Part shown: piece after piece, positions 1 to 8,845 of the stretch
Numbering within the stretch: position 1 is the first letter of the stretch
Layout: each line of letters opens with the position of its first letter
NCBI GenBank assembly: GCA_019244185.1
Contig: JAFATB010000001.1
Coordinates: forward strand, 1-58,824
DNA: 58,824 bases
Source of the DNA: Acidobacteriota bacterium
GTDB taxonomy: Bacteria > Acidobacteriota > Thermoanaerobaculia > Gp7-AA8
Reading direction: 5' to 3'
The notes under the pieces: generated by a model
What the model was told of the DNA's origin: nothing
The model's input: only the letters and a program-made list of their open reading frames with translations
Database searches by the model: none
Made by a program: the position numbers and the translations under genes

Positions 1-2415
1 CACATCCTTCGGCGCGGCGATCAGCACGACTTCGTCGCCGTTCATCGTGAACTCGATCCGCTCGGGCACCGTGTCCTTGTTGCGGATCATGAACTCGGAG
101 AGCTCGTCCTCGATGTAGCGCTGGATGGCGCGGCGGAGCGGGCGGGCGCCGGAGTTCGATTCCTCGCGCGCCTTGTTGAGCAGCCACGCCACGACCGACT
201 CGTCGACGCCGATCTGCACGTTCTTGTGCACGAGCGCGTGATTGACGTCGTCGATGAGCATCTGACAGATGGCCCGCAGTTCGGTGTCGGTGAGCGGGTT
301 GAAGATGATCACCTCGTCGATCCGGTTGATGAACTCGGGCGAGAACTCGCGCTTGAGCTCCGTATGAATGAGCAGCTCGGCCGACTTCTGATCGACCGCG
401 TCGCCCTTCTCGCGGAAGCCCATGTGTCCCTTGGTCGCGAGGTGCCGCGTGCCGAGGTTCGAGGTCATGATGATCAGCGTGTTGCGGAAGTCGACCTGAT
501 TCCCGAGCGAGTCCGTGAGGATGCCGTCCTCGAGGATCTGCAGGAGGATGTTGGCGATGTCGGGATGCGCTTTCTCGATCTCGTCGAGCAGCACGACGGA
601 GTACGGATTGCGCCGGACTCGCTCCGTCAACTGGCCGCCTTCCTCGTGGCCGACGTAGCCCGGAGGCGAGCCGATGAGCTTCGACACGGCGTGCTTCTCC
701 ATGTACTCCGACATGTCGAAGCGGATGAGGTGCTTCTGCGAGCCGAAGAGGAACTCCGCGAGCCGTCTTGCGACTTCGGTCTTTCCCACGCCGGACGAGC
801 CGAGGAAGATGAACGAGCCCATGGGGCGATTCGGTGAGGCGACGCCGAGGCGCGAACGGCGGATGGCGCGCGAGATCGCGCGGATCGCCTTGTCCTGACC
901 GACGATGCGCCGCATCAGGATCTCTTCCATGTTGATCAGCTTCGCCGCTTCGTCGGCTTCGATCGACGTCACCGGGATGTCGGTCCAGGAGCTGATGATC
1001 TCTTCGACGTCGCGCTGCGTGACTTCCATCAGCTCGTCGCCGACCATTTCGCGCTCGGCCTTGAAGCGCTCGATCTCTTCTTTCAATTCGATCTCGCGCT
1101 CGCGCAGGAAGACCGCTTTCTCGAAGTCTTTGTCCGAGATCGCTTTCTTCATCTCCTTGACGATCGAGCGCGTCTCCGCCTCGAGCCGCCGCAGGTTCTG
1201 CGTGTCGGCGACGCGGCGCAGCTTCACCTTCGCGCCGGCCTCGTCGAGGATGTCGATCGCCTTGTCGGGGAAGAAGCGGTCGGTGATGTAGCGGTTCGAC
1301 TGATAGACCGCGCTGCGGATGGCGGTGTCGCTGTACTTCACTTTGTGGAAGGCCTCGTAGCGTTCCTTCACGCCTTCTAGGATCTGCAGCGTCTCGTCTT
1401 CGGTCGGCGGATTGACGCTGATGGCCTGGAAGCGGCGCAGCAGCGAGCGATCCTTTTCGATGTAGCGGCGGTATTCGCGAATCGTCGTCGCGCCGATGCA
1501 GGAGATCTCGCCGCGTGAGAGCGCGGGCTTGAGGATGTTCGCCGCGTCCAGCGAGCCCTCGGCCGAGCCGGCGCCGATGAGCGAGTGGATCTCATCGATG
1601 AAGATGATGATGTCCTGATTCTCTTTGAGCTCTTTGATGATGCCTTTGAGGCGCTCTTCGAACTGGCCGCGGTACTTCGTGCCCGCGACGATGAGCGACA
1701 GATCGAGCGAGAGGATGCGCTTGTTGGCGATGAAGAGCGGCACGTTGCCGTCGACGATGCGCTGCGCGAGTCCTTCGACGATGGCGGTCTTGCCGACGCC
1801 CGGCTCGCCGAGCAGGATCGGATTGTTCTTCGTGCGGCGCGAGAGGATCTGGATGATGCGCTCGACTTCCTTCTCGCGGCCGATCAGCGGATCGAACTGC
1901 TGCTGATGGGCCATGGCCGTGAGGTCGCGCGCGTACTCCGCGAGGAACGGCAGCTCTTTCTTCTGCTTGTCGGCCTCGCGTTCTTTGAGGATGGAGATCG
2001 TCTCCTCGCGCACGCCGTACACGTTGAGGCCTTTGGCGGTGAGGATGCGCGCGGCGGTCGAGGACTCGACGCGCAGGATGCCGATCAGCAGATGCTCGGT
2101 GCCGACGTACTGGTGGAGCATCGACTCCGCCTCGTGCGCGGCGTAGGCGAGGATCTTTTTCGATTCTTCGGAGAGCGGCAATTCCGCGGAAGACGAGATG
2201 CGGTCGACGAACAGCCGGTCGCCTTCGACTTCGCGGCGGATCTGTTCGGGTTTGACGTTGAAGCGGGAGAAGATCTCTTTGATGATCTCCTCCCCCTCGC
2301 GAAGCACGCCGAGGAGGATGTGCTCGGACTCGATGACGCGCGAGCCGAGCTTGGACGCTTCGTAGCGGGCGAAGAAGAGGGCGCGGCGGGCTTTCTCGTT
2401 GTATTTCTCGAACAT
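1..2415 (-). CDS. clpC: ATP-dependent Clp protease ATP-binding subunit ClpC (3' end cut by window)
   Basis: This is an AAA+ unfoldase that feeds substrates to ClpP in the cytoplasm. From the ATG at 2415 the frame stays open for 805 codons to the window edge, so only a few C-terminal residues are missing (family about 810-850). In order one sees a double ClpN repeat (1-140), the first AAA+ module with Walker A GEPGVGKT (203-210) and FIDEIH, a middle domain with a UVR-like segment (DFEKAVFLRERE), and the second AAA+ module with GSSGVGKT and LLDEIEKAH. The UVR segment argues for ClpC rather than ClpA or ClpB. It starts 2 bp after the lolD stop, so it is probably cotranscribed with lolD. No CtsR-type operator is visible. 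Confidence 0.95.
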   Translation of the reverse strand, partial: MFEKYNEKARRALFFARYEASKLGSRVIESEHILLGVLREGEEIIKEIFSRFNVKPEQIRREVEGDRLFVDRISSSAELPLSEESKKILAYAAHEAESMLHQYVGTEHLLIGILRVESSTAARILTAKGLNVYGVREETISILKEREADKQKKELPFLAEYARDLTAMAHQQQFDPLIGREKEVERIIQILSRRTKNNPILLGEPGVGKTAIVEGLAQRIVDGNVPLFIANKRILSLDLSLIVAGTKYRGQFEERLKGIIKELKENQDIIIFIDEIHSLIGAGSAEGSLDAANILKPALSRGEISCIGATTIREYRRYIEKDRSLLRRFQAISVNPPTEDETLQILEGVKERYEAFHKVKYSDTAIRSAVYQSNRYITDRFFPDKAIDILDEAGAKVKLRRVADTQNLRRLEAETRSIVKEMKKAISDKDFEKAVFLREREIELKEEIERFKAEREMVGDELMEVTQRDVEEIISSWTDIPVTSIEADEAAKLINMEEILMRRIVGQDKAIRAISRAIRRSRLGVASPNRPMGSFIFLGSSGVGKTEVARRLAEFLFGSQKHLIRFDMSEYMEKHAVSKLIGSPPGYVGHEEGGQLTERVRRNPYSVVLLDEIEKAHPDIANILLQILEDGILTDSLGNQVDFRNTLIIMTSNLGTRHLATKGHMGFREKGDAVDQKSAELLIHTELKREFSPEFINRIDEVIIFNPLTDTELRAICQMLIDDVNHALVHKNVQIGVDESVVAWLLNKAREESNSGARPLRRAIQRYIEDELSEFMIRNKDTVPERIEFTMNGDEVVLIAAPKDV

Positions 2416-2417
2416 GG

Positions 2418-3086
2418 TCAGTTGTATCGCTGCTGCTTCATTTCGAAGACGCGGTCACAGCGTGCTGCGAGCTCCGGATTGTGCGTGACGATGACGGAGG
2501 TGAGGCCGCGGTTGTCGTGGCACTCCCGCATCAGATCGAACACGCGCTCGCTGGTCTCGAGATCGAGATTTCCGGTCGGCTCGTCGGCGAGGAAGAGCAC
2601 CGGGTCGGCCAGGAGCGCTCGGGCGATGGCCACCCGCTGCTGTTCTCCGCCGGAAAGCTGGTTGGGAAAGTGACGACCTCTCTCGGCCAGGCCTAGCTCC
2701 GCGAGCAGTTCAGCCGCACGATCCAACGCTTCATCGCGTTTCGTTCTTCCGATCCATCCCGGCATGGCCACGTTCTCGAGCGCGCTGAACTCGGGAAGGA
2801 GATGGTGGAACTGAAAAACGAAGCCGACGTTGCGGTTGCGAAAGCGGGCGAGCTGATCGCCGCTCATGCCGGTGAGCTCGTGGTCATCCACGCTCACGCG
2901 TCCGGAGTCAGGCCGATCGAGTCCGCCGAGGAGGTGAAGGAGCGTGGACTTCCCGATGCCCGACGGTCCCACGATCGCGAGCATCTCGCCCTTCTGTACT
3001 TCGAGATCGAGTCCACTGAACACGATCACCGGCACCTCGGCGTTGCGATAGGTCTTCGAGAGCTGCTGCCCTGCGAGGAACGCCAT
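2418..3086 (-). CDS. lolD: LolD-type lipoprotein-releasing ABC transporter ATPase
   Basis: ATPase of the LolCDE/MacB-like class, which powers extraction of lipoproteins from the inner membrane. The 222-residue product has Walker A GPSGIGKS (40-47; the usual serine is isoleucine), Q-loop FQFHHLLPEF, signature LSGGEQQ (144-150), Walker B LFLADEP and the switch histidine in VTHNPE. I chose the ATG at 3086 over a start six codons upstream because a perfect TATAAT lies 7 bases before it. No LolC/E permease gene is adjacent; the next gene downstream is clpC. The LolD assignment over other MacB-family ATPases rests on length and motif similarity only. Confidence 0.85.
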   Translation of the reverse strand: MAFLAGQQLSKTYRNAEVPVIVFSGLDLEVQKGEMLAIVGPSGIGKSTLLHLLGGLDRPDSGRVSVDDHELTGMSGDQLARFRNRNVGFVFQFHHLLPEFSALENVAMPGWIGRTKRDEALDRAAELLAELGLAERGRHFPNQLSGGEQQRVAIARALLADPVLFLADEPTGNLDLETSERVFDLMRECHDNRGLTSVIVTHNPELAARCDRVFEMKQQRYN

Positions 3087-3093
3087 CGCCACG

Positions 3094-3099
3094 ATTATA
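3094..3099 (-). promoter_or_regulatory. -10 box TATAAT of the lolD-clpC operon
   Basis: A perfect TATAAT on the minus strand is followed after 7 bases by the lolD ATG (3086). No Shine-Dalgarno sequence fits between, so the transcript is predicted to start at or next to the start codon. No good -35 hexamer sits 16-18 bp upstream. Confidence 0.6.
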
Positions 3100-3114
3100 A
3101 GCACGCGGCGTGCT
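3100..3114. promoter_or_regulatory. 15-bp palindrome, candidate operator between lolD and the TonB receptor
   Basis: AGCACGC-G-GCGTGCT is a perfect inverted repeat with 7-bp arms and a 1-bp centre. It touches the upstream edge of the lolD -10 box and lies about 47 bp upstream of the TonB-receptor -10 box. The position suits a repressor acting on the lolD promoter, but no regulator is identified. It is not CIRCE, which has 9-bp arms and a 9-bp spacer. Confidence 0.4.
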
Positions 3115-3160
3115 CAACCTCGGCATTGACATTCAGGCACTTCCGGCGTTCCGCGCGCGC

Positions 3161-3166
3161 TACAAT
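3161..3166 (+). promoter_or_regulatory. -10 box TACAAT of the TonB receptor gene
   Basis: TACAAT lies 55 bases before the ATG at 3222, which has a GGAGG Shine-Dalgarno (3212-3216). This gene is therefore expected to have a normal leader of about 48 bases, unlike many neighbours. A perfect TTGACA at 3126-3131 is 29 bp away, too far for a standard sigma-70 spacer. Confidence 0.45.
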
Positions 3167-3221
3167 CCCCGCCGCCAACGTCCAACTCGGGGGAGTACCA
3201 AAAAAATCTGTGGAGGTCTGC

Positions 3222-6197
3222 ATGTCGATGCCACGGCGTATCGCACTCCTGGTCCTCGTCTCGCTCACCCTTGCCTCGGTTGCCCTGGCCCAAAGCACGA
3301 CCGGCTCGCTCGTCGGCACCGTCACGAGCGACGGCAACCCGTTACCCGGTGTCACAGTCACGGCGTCCTCGCCCTCGATGCAGGGCACGCGCACCGCAAC
3401 CACCGGCGACGCCGGCGGCTACTCGTTCCCCGCGCTGCCTCCCGGCCTGTACACGCTGTCGTTCGAATTGAGCGGCATGCAGCGGGTCGAGAAGCGCGTC
3501 ACCATCGCCGTCTCGCAGGCGAGCCGCGCCGACGTCGCGCTCAACGTCGCCAGCGTCTCGGAGACGCTCACCGTCACCTCCGCCGCGCCGCCCGCGGTCG
3601 AGACGACGGAAGTGGCCGCGAACTTCACCACGCAGCAGATCAACGAGCTCCCCATCGGCCGCACCATCGACGACATCACGCGCCTCGCGCCCGGCGTGAA
3701 TGAAGCGGGGCCGAACAATCAGATCGTCATCTCCGGCGCGAACTCGTACGACAACCTCTTTCTCGTCGACGGCGTGATCGTGAACGAGAACCTGCGCGGG
3801 CAACCGAATCCGCTCTACATCGAAGACGCGATTCAGGAGACGACCGTGCTCACCGGCGGCATCTCCGCGGAGTTCGGCCGCTTCACCGGCGGCGTGGTCA
3901 GCTCGATCACGAAGTCGGGCGGCAACGACTTCTCCGGCTCGATCCGCGACTCGCTCACGAATCCGAGCTGGTCGGACAAGACGGGATACGCCGCGCAGAC
4001 GGATCCCATCGATGATCTCAACAGCTCGTATGAAGGCACCTTCGGCGGCCGCATCATCCGCGACCGTCTGTGGTTCTTCACGGCGGGCCGCTACACGAAG
4101 TCCGATCTCTCGCGGCAGACCACGCTGACGAACCTGCCGTACGTCTTCGGCACGAAGGACACGCGCTTCGAGGCGAAGTTCACGTCACAGATCACCGACC
4201 GCAACTCGCTCGTCGCGACGTACATCAACAGCAAGGAACAGCGCTCCAACAACGTGAGCGGCGGCAGCGTCGTCGACCTGGCCAGCCTCGCGCCGTACAA
4301 CCGCCCGCGCACGCTGCTCTCGCTCGACTACAACGGCGTGCTCACGGACCGCTTCCTGCTCGAAGGGCAGTACAGCCGGATGAACGACAAGTTCACCAAC
4401 GGCGCGGAGACGCGCGATCTCATCAACGGCACGCTGCTCATCGACGACGACGCCGGCGTGCGCGGGTGGTCGCCGACGTTCTGCGGCTCGCCGTGTCCGG
4501 CGAAAGAGCGCAACAACAACAGCTGGCTGGCGAAGGGCTCGTACTTCCTCAGCACGAAGTCGGCGGGCAACCACGCGCTCGTCGCCGGCGTCGAGGAGTT
4601 CCACCAGCTCCGCAACGAAAACAACTTCCAGTCGGGAAGCGACTTCCGCATCCACGGCAACTTCATCTTCGTCAACGGGCAGGAGTTCTTCACCGTCGAT
4701 CCCGATTTCTCGCAGATCGAATGGGACCCCGTGCCGGCGCTGTCGCAGACCTCGGACTTCGCGGTGCGTTCCGTCTACGTGAACGATCGCTGGGATCTCA
4801 ACGCACACTGGAACTTCAACGCCGGCGTGCGCTACGACAAAGACTTCGGCCAGGACCAGGCCGGAAACAAGACCGTCGACGACTCCGCGTTCAGCCCGCG
4901 CCTCGCGGCGAACTACGACATCGCCGGCAACGGGCATCACCGCTTCAGCGCGACCTACGGCAAGTACGTCTCGAAGGTCGATCAGGGTCCCGCCGACAAC
5001 ACGTCCACCGCGGGGCGCTACGCGTCGTACTACTTCAACTACGGCGGCCCGGTGATCAACGGCCCCGACACGCCGGTCAGCCAGTACGTGCCGATCCCGG
5101 CGCTGATTCAGCAGGTCTTCGCGTGGTTCCAGGGCGCGGGCGGCACGAGCAACGCGGACCTGCTCGCCGACACGCCGAACATCCCCGGCACGACGCTGCG
5201 CTTCGATCACACGCTGCGCGCGCCGAGCATGACCGAGATCACCCTCGGCTACGCGATGCAGTTCGCGACGAACGGCTACATCCGCGTCGATGCGATTCAT
5301 CGCAACTGGAAGGACTTCTACGTCGTGCGCCGCACGCTCGAAACGGGCACCGCGCTCAGCCCGAGCGGCGACGAGTTCGATCAGGGCGTGATCGAGAACG
5401 CGAGCAGCGGGCTCTCGCGCAAGTACGAGGGACTGCAGCTGCAGGGCAGCTATCGCTTCCGCCCCGCGCTCACGTTCGGCGGCAACTACACGTACGGCAA
5501 GCTGCGCGGCAACGTGGAAGGTGAGTCGGCGAGCTTCGCCACGACGTTCACCGACTTCCACAACTATCCCGAGTACGAGGACTTCGCGCAGAACAAGCCG
5601 GTCGGCTATCTCGGCGCCGACATGCGCCACCGCGCGAACCTCTGGCTCGGCTACGACCTCAATACCGGCTTCGGCCGCTTCAATCTCTCGCTGCTCGAGC
5701 GCTATCACTCCGCGCTGTCGTATTCCGAGTCGGCGACGATCGACGTGCGCGCCGGCGCGGCGAACGGCCCCGCGAACGGCATCGTCAACCCCGGCTATCA
5801 GACGCCGCCGTCGCAGGTAACGTACTTCTTCAGCGATCGCGGCGCCTTCCGGCTCGACGACATCACCGCCACCGATCTCGGCATCAACTACTACCTGCCG
5901 GTTCTGCACGGCGCGCAGCTCTTCGTCGAAGGCGACATCCTCAATCTCTGGAACGAGCAGGGACTCGAGGATCCCGACTTCGTCAACACGACCATCCTCA
6001 CGCGCCGCAACAACTCGGCGAGCGGCCGCTGCCTGCAGACGAACACCACGAACCGCTGCCTCGCCTTCAACCCGTTCACCGACACGCCGGTGGAAGGCGT
6101 GAACTTCCAGAAGGGACCGATCTTCGGTCAGCCGACCTCGTCGAACGCGTACCAGACGCCGCGCACGTATCGCGTGTCGGTGGGCGTGAAGTTCTAG
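3222..6197 (+). CDS. TonB-dependent receptor with carboxypeptidase regulatory-like domain (Oar type)
   Basis: Outer-membrane receptor predicted to import a large substrate using the proton motive force through TonB. The 991-residue protein has a signal peptide (1-23, ending ALA before QS), a carboxypeptidase-regulatory-like beta-sandwich (about 24-105: GSLVGTVTSDGNPLPGVTV), a plug domain (about 110-230, with LFLVDGVIVN and AEFGRFTGGVV) and a long beta-barrel ending in the outer-membrane-type terminus VGVKF. The ATG at 3222 is preceded by GGAGG with 5-base spacing; the frame is open further upstream but lacks a signal peptide there. Such Oar-like receptors are expanded in Acidobacteriota and usually take up oligosaccharides or peptides; the substrate here is unknown. 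Confidence 0.93.
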   Translation: MSMPRRIALLVLVSLTLASVALAQSTTGSLVGTVTSDGNPLPGVTVTASSPSMQGTRTATTGDAGGYSFPALPPGLYTLSFELSGMQRVEKRVTIAVSQASRADVALNVASVSETLTVTSAAPPAVETTEVAANFTTQQINELPIGRTIDDITRLAPGVNEAGPNNQIVISGANSYDNLFLVDGVIVNENLRGQPNPLYIEDAIQETTVLTGGISAEFGRFTGGVVSSITKSGGNDFSGSIRDSLTNPSWSDKTGYAAQTDPIDDLNSSYEGTFGGRIIRDRLWFFTAGRYTKSDLSRQTTLTNLPYVFGTKDTRFEAKFTSQITDRNSLVATYINSKEQRSNNVSGGSVVDLASLAPYNRPRTLLSLDYNGVLTDRFLLEGQYSRMNDKFTNGAETRDLINGTLLIDDDAGVRGWSPTFCGSPCPAKERNNNSWLAKGSYFLSTKSAGNHALVAGVEEFHQLRNENNFQSGSDFRIHGNFIFVNGQEFFTVDPDFSQIEWDPVPALSQTSDFAVRSVYVNDRWDLNAHWNFNAGVRYDKDFGQDQAGNKTVDDSAFSPRLAANYDIAGNGHHRFSATYGKYVSKVDQGPADNTSTAGRYASYYFNYGGPVINGPDTPVSQYVPIPALIQQVFAWFQGAGGTSNADLLADTPNIPGTTLRFDHTLRAPSMTEITLGYAMQFATNGYIRVDAIHRNWKDFYVVRRTLETGTALSPSGDEFDQGVIENASSGLSRKYEGLQLQGSYRFRPALTFGGNYTYGKLRGNVEGESASFATTFTDFHNYPEYEDFAQNKPVGYLGADMRHRANLWLGYDLNTGFGRFNLSLLERYHSALSYSESATIDVRAGAANGPANGIVNPGYQTPPSQVTYFFSDRGAFRLDDITATDLGINYYLPVLHGAQLFVEGDILNLWNEQGLEDPDFVNTTILTRRNNSASGRCLQTNTTNRCLAFNPFTDTPVEGVNFQKGPIFGQPTSSNAYQTPRTYRVSVGVKF

Positions 6198-6234
6198 AGA
6201 TCATCAAGTTCTAGATCGTCAACTCGTTGACTTT

Positions 6235-8280
6235 CTACGGCGCGGCGCGCGAACTCCAGCGCGCCGCGCCTTTTTTGTCGCCCCACGCGTCGAGCGTCTT
6301 CGCCGCGAGCATGTACGCGCCGCGATGCGGATTCGCGCGCGCCATGCGCTCCAGCGTGCGATCCGCGTCGGCGCGCTTTCCTTCGATGAGCTGAATCAGG
6401 GCGAGGTTCGCGTACGACTGCAAGTGATCGGGTGAGGCCGCGATCTCGCGCTCGTACGCGGCCGCCGCTTCGTCGGGACGATCGAGCCGCGCGAGGAGAT
6501 CGCCGCGCAGATAGTCGGCGCCGTAGAGATGCCGCACCTCGAGATCGTTCGCGCGGCGCGCGGCCTCGTCGACGGTCTGCAGCGCTTCCTGAAGGCGCCC
6601 CGCGCCGCGCTCGACTTCCGCCAGCAACAGGATCGATGACGGCTGCCGGTCGCCCGCATCGATCGCGGCGCGCGCGTGCTGTTCCGCCTCGCCCACGCGT
6701 CCTTGCGCGAGCGCGGCGCGCGCGAGGAGCTCGTGCGCCTCGCGCGGATTCGACGCGAGCGCGAGCTGCGCGTGCGTCGCCGCATCCGCGGGCTTCCCTG
6801 CTTCCAGCAGTGCGAAGCCGAGGCCGAGGGCAAGATCGGGCGAGAAACGTTCGGTCCGCGCGATCGCGGACTGATACGCGGCGATCGCCTCGTGGTAGCG
6901 GCCGGTCGCGACGAGGAGCTCGCCGAGCTTCGACCACGCGTCGGAGAGACGCGGGTTCTTCGCGAGGAGCGCGCGCAACGCGGCGATCGCGGCGTCGTCG
7001 CGATGCTGTTCCGCGAGCGCAAACGCCGACTTGATCTCCGCGATCGAGCCGATTTCGTCGCGCGGATTCGGCAGCGGACCGCTGCGGTTCTTCGCGGAGC
7101 CAAGGTAGCCGAGGGCGGCGAGCTTCGACGCTTCCTCCGGATCGATCGCGCCGATGTCTTCGATCTTCGACGGGAACTTCGCCAGCTCCGCGCGCAGCGA
7201 CGCGGCGACGCGGCGATCGCTCGCGACGAGATCGCGCGTTTCGGCGCGGTCGGCCACGACGTCGTAGAGCTCGGGACGCGGGCCGTCGATGTAGTGGTGC
7301 CGATCCGAGATCAACGAACGCAGCTCGTTCCAGCCGAGGTGAATGCGCGGATAGAGCGTTTCGGAGTAGATCGGCGCGGACGGCGCGTCGCGGAGCAACG
7401 AACGCTCGCTCGACTCGATGCCGAGCGTATCGAGCACCGTGGCGAAGACGGCGTCGAGCGGCACCGGACGCGCGACGCTCGCCGCCTTGCGCGCGGACCG
7501 CGGAAGCTTGATCAGCAGCGGAACCTGCAGCGCCTCGCGATAAAGAAGAATCCCGTGCTGATCCTCGCCGTGATTCCAGAGTCCCTCGCCGTGATCGGAC
7601 AGAAACACGATCAGCGCGCGGTCGTAGACGCCGTCGCGTTTCAGACGGTCAAGCAGTTGACCAACGATCGCGTCCGACTTTGCGATCTCGCCGTCGTACG
7701 ACGGCTCGTACGACGCGTGCGGCTCGTAGATGTGAAAGAACAGGAAGAACGGCTGCGACTCGTTCGCGCCTAGCCACGACTCGGCCGCGTTCAGCGTCTC
7801 GTAGCCCGAGCGCTGATGCTCGCTCAGCGCGCCCGCCGCCGCGACCGGGATGGCGTCGTCGTAGAAGTCGAAGCCGTCGTCCGCGCCGGTCTCGGAGCGC
7901 AGCACGTACGAAGACACGGCCGCGCCGGTGCGGTAGCCGCGTCCGCGCAGCACCTCGGCCAGCGTGCGAAACTTCGCGCGGTCGAAGCGATAGCCGATGT
8001 TGTTGCGCACGCCGTGCTCGGTCGGCAGCAGTCCGGTGAAGATCGACAGATGCGACGGCAGCGTCATCGGGCAGTGGCTGTACGCGCGCTCGAAGAGGAC
8101 CGCGTCGCGGCGCAGCGCGTCGAGATGCGGCGTCTCGACACCGCGGTAGCCGTACATCGGCAGGTGATCGCTGCGCAGCGTGTCGACGCTGATCAGGATG
8201 ACCGGCGCGTTCTCGAAATGCGCCTCGCGCCGCGCACACGCGGCGCAGAACAGCAGCACGAGGATCGCGAGGCGGCGCAC
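6235..8280 (-). CDS. Sulfatase-fold (alkaline phosphatase superfamily) hydrolase fused to TPR repeats, lipoprotein
   Basis: The 681-residue protein starts with a lipoprotein-type signal (LVLLFCAAC) followed by an alkaline-phosphatase-superfamily domain (about 25-370) with metal motifs ILISVDTLRSDH, FLSDHGE and HGILLYREALQVPL. About 300 residues of TPR-like helical repeats follow (GELLVATGRYHEAIAAY, ALLEAGKPADAA and others). Where true sulfatases carry C/S-x-P-S-R, this protein reads T-L-P-S-H, so a formylglycine nucleophile cannot form; threonine may serve as in phosphatases or phosphotransferases. The GTG start at 8280 is 7 bp after the phosphoesterase stop, so the two form an operon. Substrate unknown; surface or periplasmic location is inferred. 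Confidence 0.88.
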   Translation of the reverse strand: MRRLAILVLLFCAACARREAHFENAPVILISVDTLRSDHLPMYGYRGVETPHLDALRRDAVLFERAYSHCPMTLPSHLSIFTGLLPTEHGVRNNIGYRFDRAKFRTLAEVLRGRGYRTGAAVSSYVLRSETGADDGFDFYDDAIPVAAAGALSEHQRSGYETLNAAESWLGANESQPFFLFFHIYEPHASYEPSYDGEIAKSDAIVGQLLDRLKRDGVYDRALIVFLSDHGEGLWNHGEDQHGILLYREALQVPLLIKLPRSARKAASVARPVPLDAVFATVLDTLGIESSERSLLRDAPSAPIYSETLYPRIHLGWNELRSLISDRHHYIDGPRPELYDVVADRAETRDLVASDRRVAASLRAELAKFPSKIEDIGAIDPEEASKLAALGYLGSAKNRSGPLPNPRDEIGSIAEIKSAFALAEQHRDDAAIAALRALLAKNPRLSDAWSKLGELLVATGRYHEAIAAYQSAIARTERFSPDLALGLGFALLEAGKPADAATHAQLALASNPREAHELLARAALAQGRVGEAEQHARAAIDAGDRQPSSILLLAEVERGAGRLQEALQTVDEAARRANDLEVRHLYGADYLRGDLLARLDRPDEAAAAYEREIAASPDHLQSYANLALIQLIEGKRADADRTLERMARANPHRGAYMLAAKTLDAWGDKKGAARWSSRAAP
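6239..6276 (+). terminator. Rho-independent terminator of the TonB receptor gene
   Basis: A perfect 12-bp stem (GGCGCGGCGCGC at 6239-6250 with 6259-6270) and an 8-base loop are followed by six T (6271-6276). It starts 42 bp after the receptor stop codon. The whole element lies inside the 3' end of the converging sulfatase-fold gene and encodes its last residues (KKGAARWSSRAAP). Confidence 0.9.
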
Positions 8281-8287
8281 GCCGTAA

Positions 8288-8800
8288 TCATCGCATCTGA
8301 TTCATTCGCTTCTTCAGCGCCGCGACCGAACGCGCGTCGAGTGCGACGTGGATCGCTTCCCACGCGGGCCCTTTCTTCTCCAGCAGCCCGACCGACACCG
8401 GCAGATCGAAGCGCCGCGGCCCCGCGCTCGCGGGATTGAAGTAGCGCACGCCGTCGACGACTTCGTTGTGCGGCAGATGACTGTGGCCGTACACGACGAC
8501 GTCCGCCGGCTCGCGCGAGAGCGACTCGACGACGCGCGCCGCCGGCTTGTGCGGCCGCGGCAGGATGTGCGTCAGCAGGATGCGCAGGCCGCCGAGCGTG
8601 ATGCGCGCGATCTCTTCGCCGGTCGCGTCGTCGTTGTTGCCGTCGACGAACGTCAGCGGCGCGAGCGCGCGCAGCGCGTCGAGCACGTGCGCGCCGCCGA
8701 TGTCGCCGGCGTGCACGATGGCATCGACGTTCGCGAAGATCTCCGCGACTTCCGGCCGCACGAGACCGTGCGTATCCGCGATCACACCGATGCGCTTCAT
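8288..8800 (-). CDS. YfcE/MJ0936-type metallophosphoesterase
   Basis: A 170-residue calcineurin-like phosphoesterase. The metal-binding motifs are in order: DTHG (9-12), GDIG (32-35), GNND (54-57), THI (77-79) and GHSH (105-108). This size and motif set match the small cytosolic YfcE/MJ0936 family, which hydrolyses phosphodiesters in vitro and has no settled physiological role. The start is the ATG at 8800. It is first in a two-gene operon with the sulfatase-fold protein and diverges from a small hypothetical gene 45 bp away. Confidence 0.88.
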   Translation of the reverse strand: MKRIGVIADTHGLVRPEVAEIFANVDAIVHAGDIGGAHVLDALRALAPLTFVDGNNDDATGEEIARITLGGLRILLTHILPRPHKPAARVVESLSREPADVVVYGHSHLPHNEVVDGVRYFNPASAGPRRFDLPVSVGLLEKKGPAWEAIHVALDARSVAALKKRMNQMR

Positions 8801-8845
8801 GCCGATCTCGTCTGGCGCAAAATCCGCACCGCCTCGATTCCGCTG

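Noticed and set aside
226..2673. Long plus-strand open frames opposite clpC
   Set aside because: They are antisense to a clear clpC gene, with Arg/Asp/Glu-rich, family-less translations that come from GC-rich third positions.
3100..3114. CIRCE or CtsR operator at clpC
   Set aside because: The arms are 7 bp with 1-bp centre and lack the CIRCE 9-bp arms and 9-bp spacer and the CtsR heptamer repeats.
3126..3131. TTGACA as -35 box for the TonB receptor
   Set aside because: It is 29 bp from TACAAT, far outside the usual 16-18 bp spacer.
4185..5909. A 574-codon minus-strand frame opposite the TonB receptor
   Set aside because: Composition is typical of antisense GC sequence (R/V/A/E-rich) and the receptor frame is unmistakable.
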